Positions 1 to 11,649 of a stretch of DNA of 64,000 bases are shown here, piece by piece. The position numbers and the translations under genes were made by a program. This DNA comes from Diploptera punctata. Lineage: Eukaryota > Arthropoda > Insecta > Blattodea > Blaberidae. The first letter of the stretch is position 1. Each line of letters starts with the position of its first letter. The DNA lies in contig JASPKZ010004199.1 of NCBI GenBank assembly GCA_030220185.1, positions 1 through 64,000 on the forward strand. Direction: 5' to 3'. The notes under the pieces were generated by a model. That model had not been told where the DNA came from. It was given only the letters and a program-made list of their open reading frames with translations, and did not search any database.

Positions 1-427
1 GTTTATCCACCCTTGCACATTTATTTTCTTTTCTTATATTTATTACACATTTCCTTTGCCCAGAAGAACTTCTGCATCAGCCATTCGCATTTGCTGATAT
101 TGCCGGCAATGTAGTATATTGCAGCGTGACTACAGAGTAGCAGACAATATACGGTCATGTGTCAGCAGTTGGGATGGGCCTTTATTTCCCGCGTGCGTGA
201 ATAAGTTAGAAATTTTTCTTAGACATAAAGTCTCATTTACTCTCTTTTGAGCAAAGTTAGAATTATGAGCTTCTAAAGATTAATAGAAGATGGCCACAGG
301 ATACATACATCTTGCAAATAACTAAAAATCAACCATCGGTTGGGATGGGCCCTTATTCCACTGAGCCCCTCAATTGATTTGTGCATTTCAAACCTTAAAA
401 AAATGTGAAGTATCACAAGGTCATGAT
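1..427. other. Intron sequence, nothing recognised
   Basis: No coding exon is seen. A short phrase, GTTGGGATGGGCC, occurs twice (about 169 and 339), each time before a run like TTATTCC. The last eight bases (420-427, GTCATGAT) are the left target-site duplication of the following hAT element. Confidence 0.5.
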
Positions 428-1747
428 TAGAGCTAGGAATTTTAGGTGCTGCATGTTAATTTTATTTTGTTACTACAATGATCAAATTAGCTTGTCTTGC
501 AAAAGAACATTAATAAATAAATGCCCCTAAATGTGTTTAAGTTGCACCTTTTTTTAATGCTAGCAATTTTTGCACCTGTTTATCGATTGCAAGCACATTT
601 TGCCACTTTTTTAAACTTTTTTTTTGTCTCTTAGCACGCATTGTATTTCCAAAATAATGTGTATATATATTTTTTTTTTACATTTCTTCAAATACGCTTT
701 CAAGGGTTGGTAACGATTTGTGTGGTATCAGTCCATATTACATTACTTCCACTTTAGTGCAGTCCCGTTAGGCTATCCTTTTAAATTAGTTCGCGCCTTT
801 TTCTTGCACCACAGTTATGCGAAAAGCTATTGTTTACGCAAGGGAGATTGTTGAATGCATAAAACAAATGTTTCAGTTCAAAATAATATTTGACTTATGC
901 AATCTGCTATTTTCCTGAGTGACCAGTATACAGTATGCCAAAACCGAATGTGAATTCCTACAAAACTACATGATTTTGTAAAACAGTTTAGTGCAGATGG
1001 AATTCAGAGTGACAGATCTGTTATGAAGTGCATTCTTGGTGATATTTCAATAACAATTGACGAAAAACCACCAACACAGTCGTGTTACGCAGCATGTAGA
1101 AACACAAAAATGAGGAACTACTCATACAAAGCAGTAAATGTGTATTGTGACAACAGTTTATTGGCGAGGCACTGCCTTCTTCAAGTTTAATACATTTTTT
1201 TTTTTAACGATACAGCTAAGTCATTTGTGGCATGTGGTATTCCTGTTTCCAAACTTAACAATCCTCTTATGAAAGCATATTTGGAGAAATATATGGGAAA
1301 TCTGTCCCAGATGAAAATCAATATCTTCAACCTTGTATGAAGGAAAAATTAAAACAGATCAGTCAAGTAGAAGGTGAAAACCAGTATATTTTACATTAGA
1401 CGAAACCGCTGATAGACAGTTGAGATATTGAACTTTTTTAGATATGTTCATAAACATTTGAGTTGTTGAATAATGTCTGCTTTAACAGGTTTCCTGGACT
1501 TGGTGATTTCAATTAATGTTCTGGGGACTTGTGTTACTACTCAGGACTCTTTTTAATGTATGTCAAACATGATTGAATTTTGTGTCATGAGTTACTTGAT
1601 ATAACTGATTTTGGTACTCTTTAATGATGATTCACATGGGAAATTTGCACCTTTCTATTTAATAAATTGCACCTTTTCTTGCACCTTTTTCTGCTAAATT
1701 AGAGCACCTTTTTCACCTAAATTTTGCACCTAAATTTCCTATCTCTA
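428..1747 (+). mobile_element. hAT-superfamily DNA transposon remnant with intact ends
   Basis: Seen: an 8-bp direct repeat GTCATGAT at 420-427 and 1748-1755 encloses a 1,320-bp element. Its 22-bp terminal inverted repeats begin TAGAG(C/A)TAGGAA and match at 20 of 22 positions. An 8-bp duplication with ends starting TAG is typical of hAT elements. The interior has broken reading frames; around 1190-1350 the plus strand gives residues such as AKSFVACGIPVSKLNNP and an LEKYMGK-like stretch. These resemble the hAT-derived N-terminal domain also found in CGGBP1-like proteins. The element also contains many GCACCTTTTT-like phrases near both ends. No intact transposase remains, so it is non-autonomous or dead. 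Confidence 0.82.
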
Positions 1748-1911
1748 GTCATGATGTACAAGGTATGTAGTGTAGTACTGAGGCTGGAAATATTCATCTG
1801 TGTCTTGCAGTTTCTCCTTTCAAATAAAGAGTAGATGTAAATAAAAGCCACAAAACTTGGAAATTTAACATTGGCCATCAAACTCATAACAACTTAATAT
1901 TAATTTTACAG

Positions 1912-2044
1912 GATTTTATTATCGGTTGTCGAAGGACAAAGATCACTATATGAGGAGTTGGTGTTTTTATCTGGGATGTATCTTATGGTTTTCAATGAAA
2001 CAAACATCGCAGATGATGGACCAGTTGACTGATTCTTACAACAA
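1912..2044 (+). CDS. Msp300: Msp300/nesprin exon (spectrin repeat segment), with one extra T
   Basis: The acceptor is ACAG at 1908-1911 and the donor is GTGAGT at 2045. The first base completes a codon from an upstream exon. The frame then reads ILLSVVEGQRSLYEELV and, after dropping one T from the run of five near 1978, FYLG...QMMDQLTDSYN. The exon ends two bases into a codon that the first base of exon 12614-12788 completes. At 133 bp it is exactly one base longer than the phases require (132), so the T-run is the likely error or mutation. The residues (helical, with a terminal DQLTDSY) look like the end of a spectrin-type repeat. Assignment to Msp300 rests on continuity with the KASH-ending gene downstream. 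Confidence 0.7.
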
Positions 2045-2179
2045 GTGAGTAAAAAAATGTATTTTTCTGATGATTCAAACTGGAATTATAAATTATTGTC
2101 ATTCATACAAATAATGACAGCTTTGAAAATATTAATCAATTTAATTTTCCAATACTTTCTTTTTAACTAATAGTTCAAA

Positions 2180-2400
2180 GTTGGCTTGAATGGGAATGAA
2201 AGAGGGGCATAGAAACTTCTTGTAGTAAAACAAAAGAGAAAGCACCCAATAGGTAGATCAAGAATGAGATGGGAGAAATACATTTACCATGATTTGAGGA
2301 AATGAATAAAATAAAAGTGAAAGAATTTGCCTGGGCAATAAAGTCTACTATGGCGAATAGAATGCTGAACTTTTATAGGAGAAAATCACTGTGAGGTTTA
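2180..2400 (+). mobile_element. Degenerate non-LTR retrotransposon 3' end
   Basis: The sequence parallels the 3' coding end of the element at 24601-26777 (GRPRMRWE..INYDLRE-type residues), including AGATCAAGAATGAGATGGGA. It is frame-shifted and short, a dead 3' fragment lying in the intron just after exon 1912-2044. Confidence 0.6.
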
Positions 2401-2559
2401 ATTTAAGATTTTTAATTAAAATGCTTTAATACCCCATGTCGTATCCAGTCTTCTAATTATACCAGTTTTCAAAGCTTGGGCAGCTTCAATCTTCAGTAAC
2501 TTAAAATATTAAATAGAATGTTTTTTAAAAGTAAACTTGTCTCCAGACTAGCTAAAATT

Positions 2560-2960
2560 AAGCTATATAATACAATAATAAGACTAGTTTTAACTTACGG
2601 CTGTGAAATATGGGTACAGAAAGAATTGGATAAACAAAAAAAAAATTAATCTTTGAATGGAAAATCTTACAGAGAATTTTTGGGCCAATTAGAGAAAAAG
2701 ATGGCACATGGCATATACGAATGAACTCTAAATTAAAAAATTTAATACAAAGTAAAAATATAGTACAAAATATAGTACAAAAAGCTACATTGGTTTGGAC
2801 ATGTAAAAAGAATATACAAATGGAAACCAATATGCACCAGAACAGGTAGATTCCCAAAAAACAGATGGCAAGATCATCATAAGAGATATAACAGAAGTGA
2901 AAATTAAAAATTGGCCCATCTATATTCAGAATAGATCTGAATGGAGAAAAATAGTTGAGA
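2560..2960 (+). mobile_element. Degenerate non-LTR reverse transcriptase C-terminal fragment
   Basis: The plus strand encodes a broken LTYGCEIWVQKELDKQ segment followed by FEWKILQRIFGPIREKDGTW. This is the conserved region just after the RT palm in insect non-LTR elements (YGCEtW...FE.KiLRkIfGP). Stops and frameshifts are frequent. It belongs to a different lineage from the 3' fragment immediately upstream, closer to the fragment at 45870-46255. Confidence 0.6.
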
Positions 2961-4069
2961 CCAACAAATTGTGGATGCAGTTGTGATGGGACACATCATT
3001 ATAATTCATAAAACATGGAAAGCCAAAGCCACACTCAATTCTTTGGCTGGGCCTGGGCACACCTCCTCCCTATGCTTCTAATGGCTGACTAGTTCTTAAT
3101 AGTTAAGCTTTTAATCCTTTAATAAAAATAGTTTATTTGAAAATTAGTTTTATTTTATGTAACCCTGACACATTTTTATAGTAAAAATGGTGGAGCACCC
3201 CTACTCTTCCAAATTCACTTTTTATATAATATGTATATTATTTTAAGAATCATAAATATTTTTTTTACAATTTGGTTTTATAATATCCATTTTTGAACCA
3301 TCTTTGTTTGCAGTAGTTTTGTTAAGATTTGATATTTGTATGTTGTAATTAATTTTTTTCATCAACTTTAGCCATACAGCTTATATGTCCTAAAAGGACT
3401 GTTTTTGATCACAAAAGTGTTTCCAGCTTTTCTCATCATTGGGCATCCGATTGATCTCCAGCCTCTAGGTCAGTAATTCAGGGTTGTCCTGGAATAGGGA
3501 AGTTGAAAGACATTTTGGGCTTTTGCCTACAAAAAAAAAGTTATTAGAATGTAATGTTGTCAGGAGAAGATGTTACGTGGGAAAAGTTCAAAGATGCCAG
3601 AACTAGAAATCAAAGTTTTGAAATAGGTGCAAGAAAATCAGCAAAATGGCATTGCCTTTTCAATAAAAATAATTTGTATCTCTGCACTCAAAGTAGCTTT
3701 TAAAACATAACATCAGAGATTTTCAAGGTGGTTTAATCAAACCCAAGTTTAAGTTTTTCTAGAAAATTAATTTAAATATCTTATACATAGGAGTATAATC
3801 TGTTTGATATATCCAGTAAATGTAGATCTTATTTAACAATGGTATAATTATAAGGTCAGTAATACAGACTTGAATGCGATGTCATAATATACAATATAAT
3901 GAGATCATTAAAGAGACTAGAATATATGGTAGCATTTGCAGTGTTGCAAATATCTTTCCCCTCATTACATAATTAAAAACCAAGCATTCTTTTATGTACA
4001 AGTGTGGATAGCAGTTGCCTATATGTCGTATATGTTCAGTGGTTCACTGAATCCTCAAGAAAATTTTTA
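2961..4069. other. Intron, nothing recognised
   Basis: AT-rich sequence with no credible exon, RNA gene or element ends on either strand. Confidence 0.4.
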
Positions 4070-4330
4070 ATTAATTAAAAACAGTGATAGTTGTAATCTC
4101 AAGATATGTACATCTTCAAGCTGTACTCTATCAAAAGCTTTCTTTGTATTTATAGCATCGAGTTTGAGGTTCCTATTGATGGATATATATCCCCTAGATT
4201 TATCTACCTTTCGGCAGTAGAGGAAGTATACCTGTGTCATGTATATGTGACATTCATCCTTAAAGCTTAAAACATCCAGTAGAAAATCGTAAATAAGGCA
4301 GAAAGTAATGGGTCAATCTATAAAAATGTT
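4070..4330 (-). mobile_element. Probable fragment of a non-LTR reverse transcriptase
   Basis: About 36 bases near 4158-4195 are the reverse complement of 19115-19152, inside the RT fragment at 18900-19880 (just before its FADDLALLA motif). The rest is too eroded to follow. Confidence 0.45.
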
Positions 4331-4439
4331 GTGTTCCAAGTGGAGTTATAGCTGCAGAAATAAGTTGTGAGGAGAAAAATTGACTATATTTAAGTTAGTC
4401 CAGTGGTACTTGTTGAAGGTTTCAATTTGTTTATCTCAT

Positions 4440-4748
4440 CCATGGTGCAACAGTGCTTACCAGCTGGCTGTTAGCTTCATATCCACATGTGTTAATCACA
4501 GAGATCGACGATCATCCAGTCAGTATAGGGGTCACATGTAATCAGCTTATTGGGTTCTTCAGCCATAATACCTGGTTTTCTCAACGTGGATTCGCTACTC
4601 ATTGTAACTTCTAAAATTCGTCATGATGCTCTTATTCTGGCTGAAATTTCATGAGAAAATTTCTTCCCCCGTGGGGACTTGAACCAGAGCAAGTCCTTGT
4701 AGCTCTGCAGCAAGGCATGATGCCTTAAACTGCTCGGCTGTAGCACAT
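4440..4748 (-). mobile_element. SINE family A, reverse orientation, diverged
   Basis: Read on the minus strand it begins with a tRNA-like head (GCCGAGCAG-type A box, then a B box around GGTTCAAGTCCCC) and continues into the body shared with the full copy at 41844-42191 (GAAGAAATTTTCTCATG, then an ACATGTGACCCC-like segment and a TTGATTAACACATGTGGATA-like end). It is diverged from the full copy throughout. Confidence 0.75.
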
Positions 4749-6954
4749 AACTCAGTTTGTTTATGCATCCTATTAAATTAATTTAAATATAATTTTAAAA
4801 GTAATGTAGTGAACCCCTAGTTAATTTAGGCAGGAGCTCATGGTTGATAGATTATTGGAAAATACATTTTTTTTATTACCGGTATGGATTGATTACAGTG
4901 AAGTATACTGGAAGGATTGTTGCAAAAGTACAAACTTGCACTATTAGAATGCGATGTGGATATTAGATTTATATCTTGAGAGAGTATTAATTAGGGGTAG
5001 GTAAAAGGGTGATGGATTTATCACAGGATGTGGGATTTATTACAAGGAATTCCCGTAATGTGGGAATTTATGCTCATGGTCTAGTCAGGTTGGGTTCGAT
5101 GAGCAATGAGGATAACTTATCACAGGGATAAACGAAGGAACTTCGTACGGGCAGCTATAATTGAAGTTCAAAATTCACTTGATTTATTTTGAATATGATT
5201 CAAAATACATATTACTTAATAAAATGAAGATACGTTGTGTATATAGCAATCTGACTTCTCAAATTAATAATGTAGTATTAATATGGTAATATAAAAATTA
5301 TGGATCAGTATCTTCAATATAACTTAGTCGATGTTCTCCCCTTCGGTATCTGGCAGGCTTCTCGCAATTAAAATGAAACTTATTGATGTTCTCCCTTTGT
5401 TAGCTGGGAGGCTTCTCTTCTGTACGCATCTCAAATTTGATTTATATTGAAAACCTCAGTATTCCTTCGATCGCTCAGATCGCTACAGGAGAAGGGGTGC
5501 AATTTATTCCTATTGGTTTAAACATATGTGGACATATATTACATATATATAAAGGGTGTGACTTTCCTTTGTTTCAGTTAGTGATGTAACTAATAATAGG
5601 TGTGTCTATCTCGTGCTATTTATTGACAATGTTGCCAAGTTGTTCCTAGTTAGGCCATTGGGTTTTTTTTATTAAGGGCCTAACAGCTTATTTAAAAAAA
5701 CAGTTAGTTTTAATTAATTTTAATGTGTTGTTCGTAGTTATCTTTTAACTGATATATGTATCCAAATTTTAATTTGAAACTTCATAGTGACATTCCCCTT
5801 GTAAACATTTTGTTATACTCGCTATTCATAAATATAATTAAAATAACCTCAAAATATAACTTCCTAAAATTAAATATTATCTTGACTGACATTTTAGTCC
5901 GTTTTCAAATAGACATTCTGACACATTTCTATTAACAAAAGGTTTGGTATCTATAGGTTTCTATTGTATTCAGATACCTGGGTCTACCTTTGTTATATCA
6001 CATGTCTTCTAGACTTTCTGGCTTCAACTATATTGGAATAACCCAAATTTAACAAAAGGAGTTGTCTTAGTCATTTATAAAAAGAAAGGAAATCAACTTT
6101 TATATAATTAATAAAAGTGATTCATTAATATGATCATTTGATTGCAAATAAATTTCTAAGTAATTAAAGTCCAAACTCAGTATGTTTATACATATTATAT
6201 CTTTATCTCAAATTACGGGCCTATATTTAAATAATTTAGATATAATGAAATATTTAGTTAATATTTTGAAACTAAAACAATCTGGAGGGAAATTTGGGTT
6301 ACAATTTTGATAATTTTTCAGATTAATTAATTCTCAAAAGACCTTTGGAAGTAAATGTTAGTATTGTATCATGAAATTAATTGGTTTTGTGTTTGACCTT
6401 TGTCATTGCTTTCTGTTTACCCATGAAATCACTTTGAGCAGAAGTTCTGTTATACAGCTGATGTCATTGTGTATTCATTTAGCCAGGCCAACCAATTGTT
6501 TTTAAATTTAGTTGAGCTATTTCTGACTGATTGGAATGAATAAATGTTATTTCTTATTAGATCATGATCATTTATTCTGGAATTATCATTTTGGCAGTAA
6601 CTGCTTTCACAGTTAACAAAGACACAACTAATTTTGTGAATCAAACAAGTTAAAATAGTACATAAAATGTCCATTATTTATTTTTCTTTTTCCATTGTTT
6701 TCTTATTCAAAGTATCTGTATCTTGTAGGGCTTTCAGTTCCATACATCTTTTTTGCTCTATTTATCCTATCCACTTTCCATTTGGTCTTCCTTTATTGTT
6801 CCTCCCATCTTGTTCCATTGCTTTACTTCATTTGGCAATCTTCCATTTTCCATTACATGCCAAATCATTGTAATCTTTTTTTCATATATCACTTCTAAGT
6901 GCATGCAGATGTATTGGGAATAGAAGTAATTGTTACAGTGGAAGTTAAGCCCAG
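4749..6954. other. Intron, mostly unrecognised; one isolated tail motif
   Basis: No exon found. Two similar phrases near 5330 and 5390 (GATGTTCTCCC...GGCTTCTC) suggest a small local duplication. At 5846-5866 there is an isolated copy of the terminal motif (ACCTCAAAATATAACTTCCTA) that marks one end of many foldback elements elsewhere in the window, followed by AAATTAAATA as in those elements. Confidence 0.4.
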
Positions 6955-7560
6955 CCGTAACGTAGCGTAAAAAGAATCTTTATGTTTTAAGAGATCTTTG
7001 GCCCGAGCGGTTGGCCTTGGTTTTGGGTGGGAGAACTTCACATATAAACAAATTGAACCAAAAATTAACACTATTTATTTAAATAAAACAAAACATAAAG
7101 AAATATTAGAACAAAAAACATATAAACAACTTATTAAAACCAGCTAAAATCGCCATATTAAAAAGCGCTGAAAAGACTAAAAACTTGATAAAACTCAGAG
7201 AGAGAAAACAATCTAAAATAATCAACTTTGGTCATTATTCTAAGTTATTTAACCCTTAGGTCTTCTTAATATCATGCATTCTCAACAAATAGAATTATTC
7301 TAAGTTTTCTGGACCATTTGGTCCTTTAATTAAATTTATGCTTGAAAATGACCATTTAAAAAGCCATTAACTTTTTAGAGTGAAAATAGTTTAAAGCATC
7401 TTACCATGTAGAGCTGCCTCCTGGAGGACCCCCATGGTCCTCCAGCCCGTTCTCCCAGGAGGACCTGAAGCAAATGCTCCGGTCCTCCACACCATCCTGA
7501 AGTCGTTAGAAAAATCGCGAATATTTATATGATAAATTTTAAGTTTCTAATCGGGGGAAA
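6955..7560. mobile_element. Fragment of the same LTR family as 36598-37568
   Basis: Shared landmarks appear in the same order in both places: TTTGGCCCGAGCGGTTGGCC, a long AT-rich stretch, CAGCT(A/G)(A/G)AATCGCCA, AGAGAGAAAACAATCT, AATCAACTTTGGT and GGACCATTTGGTCCTT. The 36598 copy has LTR-like termini and a 5-bp target duplication, so this one is read as an older LTR fragment. Its right end cannot be placed. Confidence 0.6.
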
Positions 7561-7680
7561 CTCGGGTGGAAAGTTAGCTTTCAGACGGCGAAGAATCCCA
7601 AAAAAAAAAAGGGGGGGGAGACCAGACCCCACCTTGAGCTATAAGAGCCATAGTATGGATAAATGGATGGTTCTCATTAA

Positions 7681-9359
7681 CCTTTAAACGCCCAGGAGCC
7701 CATATGCTGAGTTTTAAAATGTATGTCCAATCTGCCCGCAGACCCAGCATATGGGTTCTGAGCAGGCGGACCTGTTTGGTTGCTTGAAATTATACTGGAT
7801 AATACTACTTTTGTAACATACCTTTTTTCAGGGTTATCAGATGCTTGGTAACGTGATGTGAAGATAGCATTCGTTTATTAAATGTTTGTTTTTGTGTGAT
7901 AAGCCTCGAAACAATCACCAGTTCACAAACCGACATCATACTTTTTACACTTCACTTGCACACGTTTTCTGATTCCCCGCGCCGAACACACGACAAATTA
8001 GTCTTTGTAAAGCTACCGACCAATGTTGACTAAAATTAATTTCAAGTCACAAAATATCTGTACTCAATATACTATGTCTACTGACCAGGGAGTCATCTAC
8101 AGGGTGTTCTACCAGCCTGTTCCGAAAAGTCTGTGACAAGTCTAAGTCGGAAGTCTGTATGTGTTGTTTTGGCCCAATGTTGACTAAAGTTGACTTCAAA
8201 TCATGAAATGTCTGTACTCAATATACTAGGTCTATCCAGGGAGTCGTCTACAGGCTGTTCTATCAGCCTGTTGCAATACGTCTCTGACAAGTCTAAGTCA
8301 GAAGTCATTATATGTTGTTTTGGCACCAATTAAGTCAGAAGAAGAAAACTGTATAGAATGGTTAAGTCTAACAAATGAAAAAATATTTTTTTTTTGGTTG
8401 AGTAAACAAGCTATAACGGCTGGGGGACACGACATGCTGAGCACATGTCACCTATGCACTGGCTCGATGATCATCTACCTTTGTGATTGACACATATGAG
8501 TGTGAGGCCAGAAGCTGGATGGTAGGCTCAAAGGGCCTTCTAGGCCTGTCGCACCATGGAATTATTATTATTATTATTTTTAGATTATTAGGCATCCCTT
8601 TTCTCTTATGTCTTACTATCCCACAACACGTCATTTCACATTAGAATAATTACGCCAAGAAAAAGGTACATTTCTGATTCTGTCATGTCAGGGGGAAGAG
8701 TACATTTTTCTTCGCTGTCAATTCTAGTTTCACGAACCCAAGACCTGACAAACGTCAGCTGTCTCACAGCTATAAGTGTCAGTTGATTGTAGCTTGTCAT
8801 TGAAATCGTTTTGTCATTGTCACAATCCGAGAATGTCTTGTATTTCAGCGGAACGTAGTGATTTTGTACTAGACATATCGTAAACTTCACTCTGAGTCAC
8901 AAAACTGTGAATGAATAAGGGCTGTGGGTGGAATGTGACCTGTTTTTTTCTTCTTCAAAACTTTCCTGCTTTGGGGGAAAACTGACCGGATGCAACATAA
9001 TAAACAAAAGAATGAACGAGGGTTAGAATATACCTAAATCTATATATAGTTTTTCACTTCTAACCTGATTCACAACACTCTAAAATCCCGAAAGTTATTT
9101 TCTAACTATCGTGAATTTAAAAATTATCTCTATGATATAAAATATCACTACGGGTTTTTGCCATGAATACCACTGATTTTACAATAATATTTAACACTTT
9201 AAACCTTGTTTGATGTTAGTGACCCCCACTGATTTTAAAATATGAGTTAATAAAATCAGCAAAGTTATAGTCAAAAGCCAAGGAGTTTAAAAGCTAGGTG
9301 GACATTTAAACCCGGGCAGCCTGCCGCTACCTGGCCATTTAAACTTGGGCGCTTAAAGG
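7681..9359 (-). mobile_element. piggyBac-like element, defective
   Basis: The tetranucleotide TTAA at 7677-7680 and 9360-9363 flanks inverted ends CCTTTAAACGCCC (7681) and GGGCGCTTAAAGG (to 9359). TTAA duplication with CCY ends is diagnostic of piggyBac. On the minus strand, 8636-8890 encodes a fragment with PPDMTESEMYLFLGVIILM, like the start of the piggyBac transposase core domain. The catalytic region is missing. A SINE fragment sits inside at about 8400-8575. Internal repeats (CTACAGG(G/C)TGTTCTA, GTCTAAGTC) occur twice near 8100 and 8230. Confidence 0.82.
8400..8575 (+). mobile_element. SINE family A, 3' part only, inside the piggyBac element
   Basis: It matches the 3' half of the full SINE at 41844-42191 (ATAACGGCTGGGGGAC, GACATGCTGA, TGATCATCTACCT, TGTGATTGACACAT) and ends in GGCCTGTCGCACCATGGAA followed by an ATT microsatellite. 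The tRNA-like head is absent. Nesting shows this insertion is younger than the piggyBac copy. Confidence 0.75.
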
Positions 9360-9709
9360 TTAAGGGAAGGTCAGCATTTTCTTTTTTCTTTGGGTTTATT
9401 GATGAATAAAAAAATGTCTGGAATTCTATCTGGCAACACTCTTTCAATGTGTTTAAACCAGTTACGAGTAGTTCTTGAAATTTCTATTTTGACCATAAGA
9501 GTTAATTAATTTAATTTATCTTGATTGTACTTTTTACCATGAATGTGTAATGGTAATTTGCTAACGGTTGTAAAAACTTCATTTTTACTGTTTCTATTTT
9601 CTTTTTTGTCTGATTTAATAATTGTCCATATTAAATAAGTAATATTAGAATTTAAAATTTAGAAGTAATACGTGTATTGAAAACACTCCTTGACAAGATG
9701 ACCTAGATG

Positions 9710-10040
9710 ACACTTGACTTAACAGCTGGCTGCTAGCCTCACCCCACATATATTAATCACAAAGGTAGACAGACGATCACGCATATAGTATAGGGGTGAC
9801 GTGTAGTCTGGATGTTGGGTCTCTCTATCATTATAGCTGGTTTTCTCAACCGCAGGAGGTTATAACCAAATTTCAATTCGTAAAATTCTTACTTATTCAT
9901 CAATTAACCACTTAGGATGAATAATTATAGCGGATCTGCTACTTATTGTAGGCACCTAAATTCCTCATTACTCTGGATGGGCATCAATCCCAGACTGGCT
10001 AAAATTCCATGCAAAAATTTCTTCCACCAAGGGCACCCTT
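9710..10040 (-). mobile_element. SINE family A, reverse orientation, head missing
   Basis: Body segments match the reverse complement of 41844-42191 (ACATATATTAATCACAAAGGTAG-like start, CATATAGTATAGGGGTGAC, GGATGTTGGGTC) and it ends at AAAATTTCTTCCACC. It contains a short duplicated internal stretch around 9880-9940 not present in the full copy. Confidence 0.65.
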
Positions 10041-10173
10041 TCAAATACATTAAGTTCTCCTTGAAGTAAATATTTTCTAAACAAACAGATGCAATAATAT
10101 AAACTAAATTTATTAATTAAATAAAAATAAAATGTAGTTTTATTTGATTTTCATATTTATTATATAATTCAGT

Positions 10174-10206
10174 GACAGCTGTTTCGGTACACTGTACCTT
10201 CTTCAG
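10174..10206 (-). ncRNA. Hammerhead-ribozyme-like core, left arm
   Basis: On the minus strand: CUGAAGA, one base, hairpin GGUAC-AGU-GUACC, GAAA, palindromic CAGCUG, then UC. The order matches a type I hammerhead with a palindromic stem III as described for Penelope-like elements. Activity is not demonstrated. Confidence 0.6.
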
Positions 10207-10266
10207 ACATGTTAACAAATTATGAATTGTGTTTTTCTCTTATACATTGTTAATTTGTTAACATGT

Positions 10267-10299
10267 CTGAAGAAGGTACAGTGTACCGAAACAGCTGTC
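10267..10299 (+). ncRNA. Hammerhead-ribozyme-like core, right arm
   Basis: Mirror copy of the core at 10174-10206: CUGAAGA at 10267, hairpin GGUAC/GUACC, GAAA, CAGCUG, UC ending at 10299. Confidence 0.6.
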
Positions 10300-10659
10300 A
10301 CTGAATTATATAATAAATATGAAAATCAAATAAAACTATGTTTTATTTTTATTTAATTAATAGATATGGATTTTCATCAAGTAAACACCAACTCAATTGA
10401 TTAAACTAAATTTAATGGGCAGTTTTTTTTTTTTTTAAATTGTGCTTAATTTCAGATGGACTTCACTTACAGTGTTATGGTGGCTGATTTTGAATGTTTT
10501 ATTAAATTTGATATACCTGTGTAAGTGCCATTAGTATAGAGTGTTTTCACTTTTAGATTGCAGTAAAACAGCAAAATATCTAAAGACCACAATCTGATTA
10601 CACATTCAAAAAGTATTTCATACATTACCATAAAAGAAATCACTCTGAAATTAAATAAT

Positions 10660-10860
10660 TAGATATTTGTCAGAAAGTAACAGTATGAGGTTTTATTTTA
10701 ACAATCGGTAAATGAATCAGATTTTACCTTGCCTCATATTTTGTTTCTTCTCCAGGACTAATTTTGATTTGAAGATGAAGGGAGTCTCCCCTAGTCCTGG
10801 AAAGGAAACAAAAGGTGTAAAATCTGATTCATTTACTGATTGTTTAAATTATTAAATGTT
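10660..10860. mobile_element. Foldback element with terminal tail motif
   Basis: The arms (AATGAATCAGATTTTACC near 10711 and its complement near 10820; TTTCC/CCAGGACTA inner part) form a hairpin. At the left edge, minus strand, lies a version of the shared terminal motif (10672-10691, reverse of ACCTCATACTGTTACTTTCT). Confidence 0.6.
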
Positions 10861-10884
10861 CCATACCAAACATATGTGTGATCG

Positions 10885-11180
10885 AATAGAAAAGATTTAT
10901 ATTTGAAGAGAAAAATTTTCGTCTAGACCAAGACACGAACCCAGGACCTTAGGCTTGCCGGGCCAAATTCTCTACCAACTGAGCTACCGAGGCAAGTTGC
11001 GATCTAGATGCAAATTTTTCTCTTATATACATTGTAATTCCCTCGTGCCAAATGCTTTGAAACCTTTGCTTCTATCTTTGCAAATGGCGGCTTCTTAGTT
11101 AAGAAGACATTTATTGGGAATTTAACACTACTTTATAAAGCCAGTAGGGCTTAAATTTTTCTCTTCAAATATAATTTATC
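10885..11180 (-). mobile_element. tRNA-like cassette between inverted GAAGAGAAAAATTT ends
   Basis: The left end TTATATTTGAAGAGAAAAAT recurs inverted at the right end (TTTTTCTCTTCAAATATAA near 11156). Within, on the minus strand at about 10925-10996, is a tRNA-like head: GCCTCGGTAGCTCAGTTGG, then a B box near GGTTCGTGTCTTGG. A body containing GCAAATGGCGGCTTCTTA follows and recurs at 13900-14050. Probably a SINE-like or composite element, not a functional tRNA gene. Confidence 0.6.
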
Positions 11181-11309
11181 CTTCAGTAAGAAGTGTTAAA
11201 TCAATAATAAAAACATCAAGAAAAGATTTAATTTAATTTGCTTTTAATGACAATAATTGCATTATAAACAACAAGAAAATTTGAGTATCTTTCAAATGGT
11301 TAGTCTTGC

Positions 11310-11645
11310 ATCAAAGCTGAACGGCATGAAGCCTTGGTGTAGGGCTATACGACTGCACTGGTTAGAGTCCATTTATGGGGAAGAAAATTTCTTATGAAGT
11401 TTTGATCAGTATGGGACCAGTGCCCATCCTGCATCGTGAGGAATTTGAGTAGCTACAGTAAATAGTGGCTCAGGATTAATACATTTGATTATATCGGTTG
11501 GGGAACATGACATCTTGACCACATGTCACCACTATCTATACTAGCTGTATGATTGTCCACTTCAATGATTAATAGATGTGTTGGTGATGCCAGCAACTAG
11601 TAGACCAAAAGTCCTGTTGGAATTTGGAGAGACAGTATGTCTATA
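11310..11645 (+). mobile_element. SINE family A, diverged
   Basis: It aligns along the full copy at 41844-42191 (GAAGCCTTGGTGTAGGGCTA, GGGGAAGAAAATTTCTTATG, GCATCGTGAGGAATTTGAGT, GACCACATGTCACC). The A box is eroded. Confidence 0.7.
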
Positions 11646-11649
11646 TGTC

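Larger units (their letters stand above)
10113..10401. mobile_element. Solo foldback derived from the Penelope-like element
   Basis: A 13-bp target duplication, TAAACTAAATTTA (10100-10112 and 10402-10414), flanks a 289-bp palindromic element. Each arm matches the terminal arms of the Penelope-like element at 21815-24600 (same AATTAAATAAAAATAAAA... edge and the TCATCAAGTAAACACCAACT end). No coding sequence remains; the two arms meet at about 10230-10250. Each arm carries a hammerhead-like core. Confidence 0.85.
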
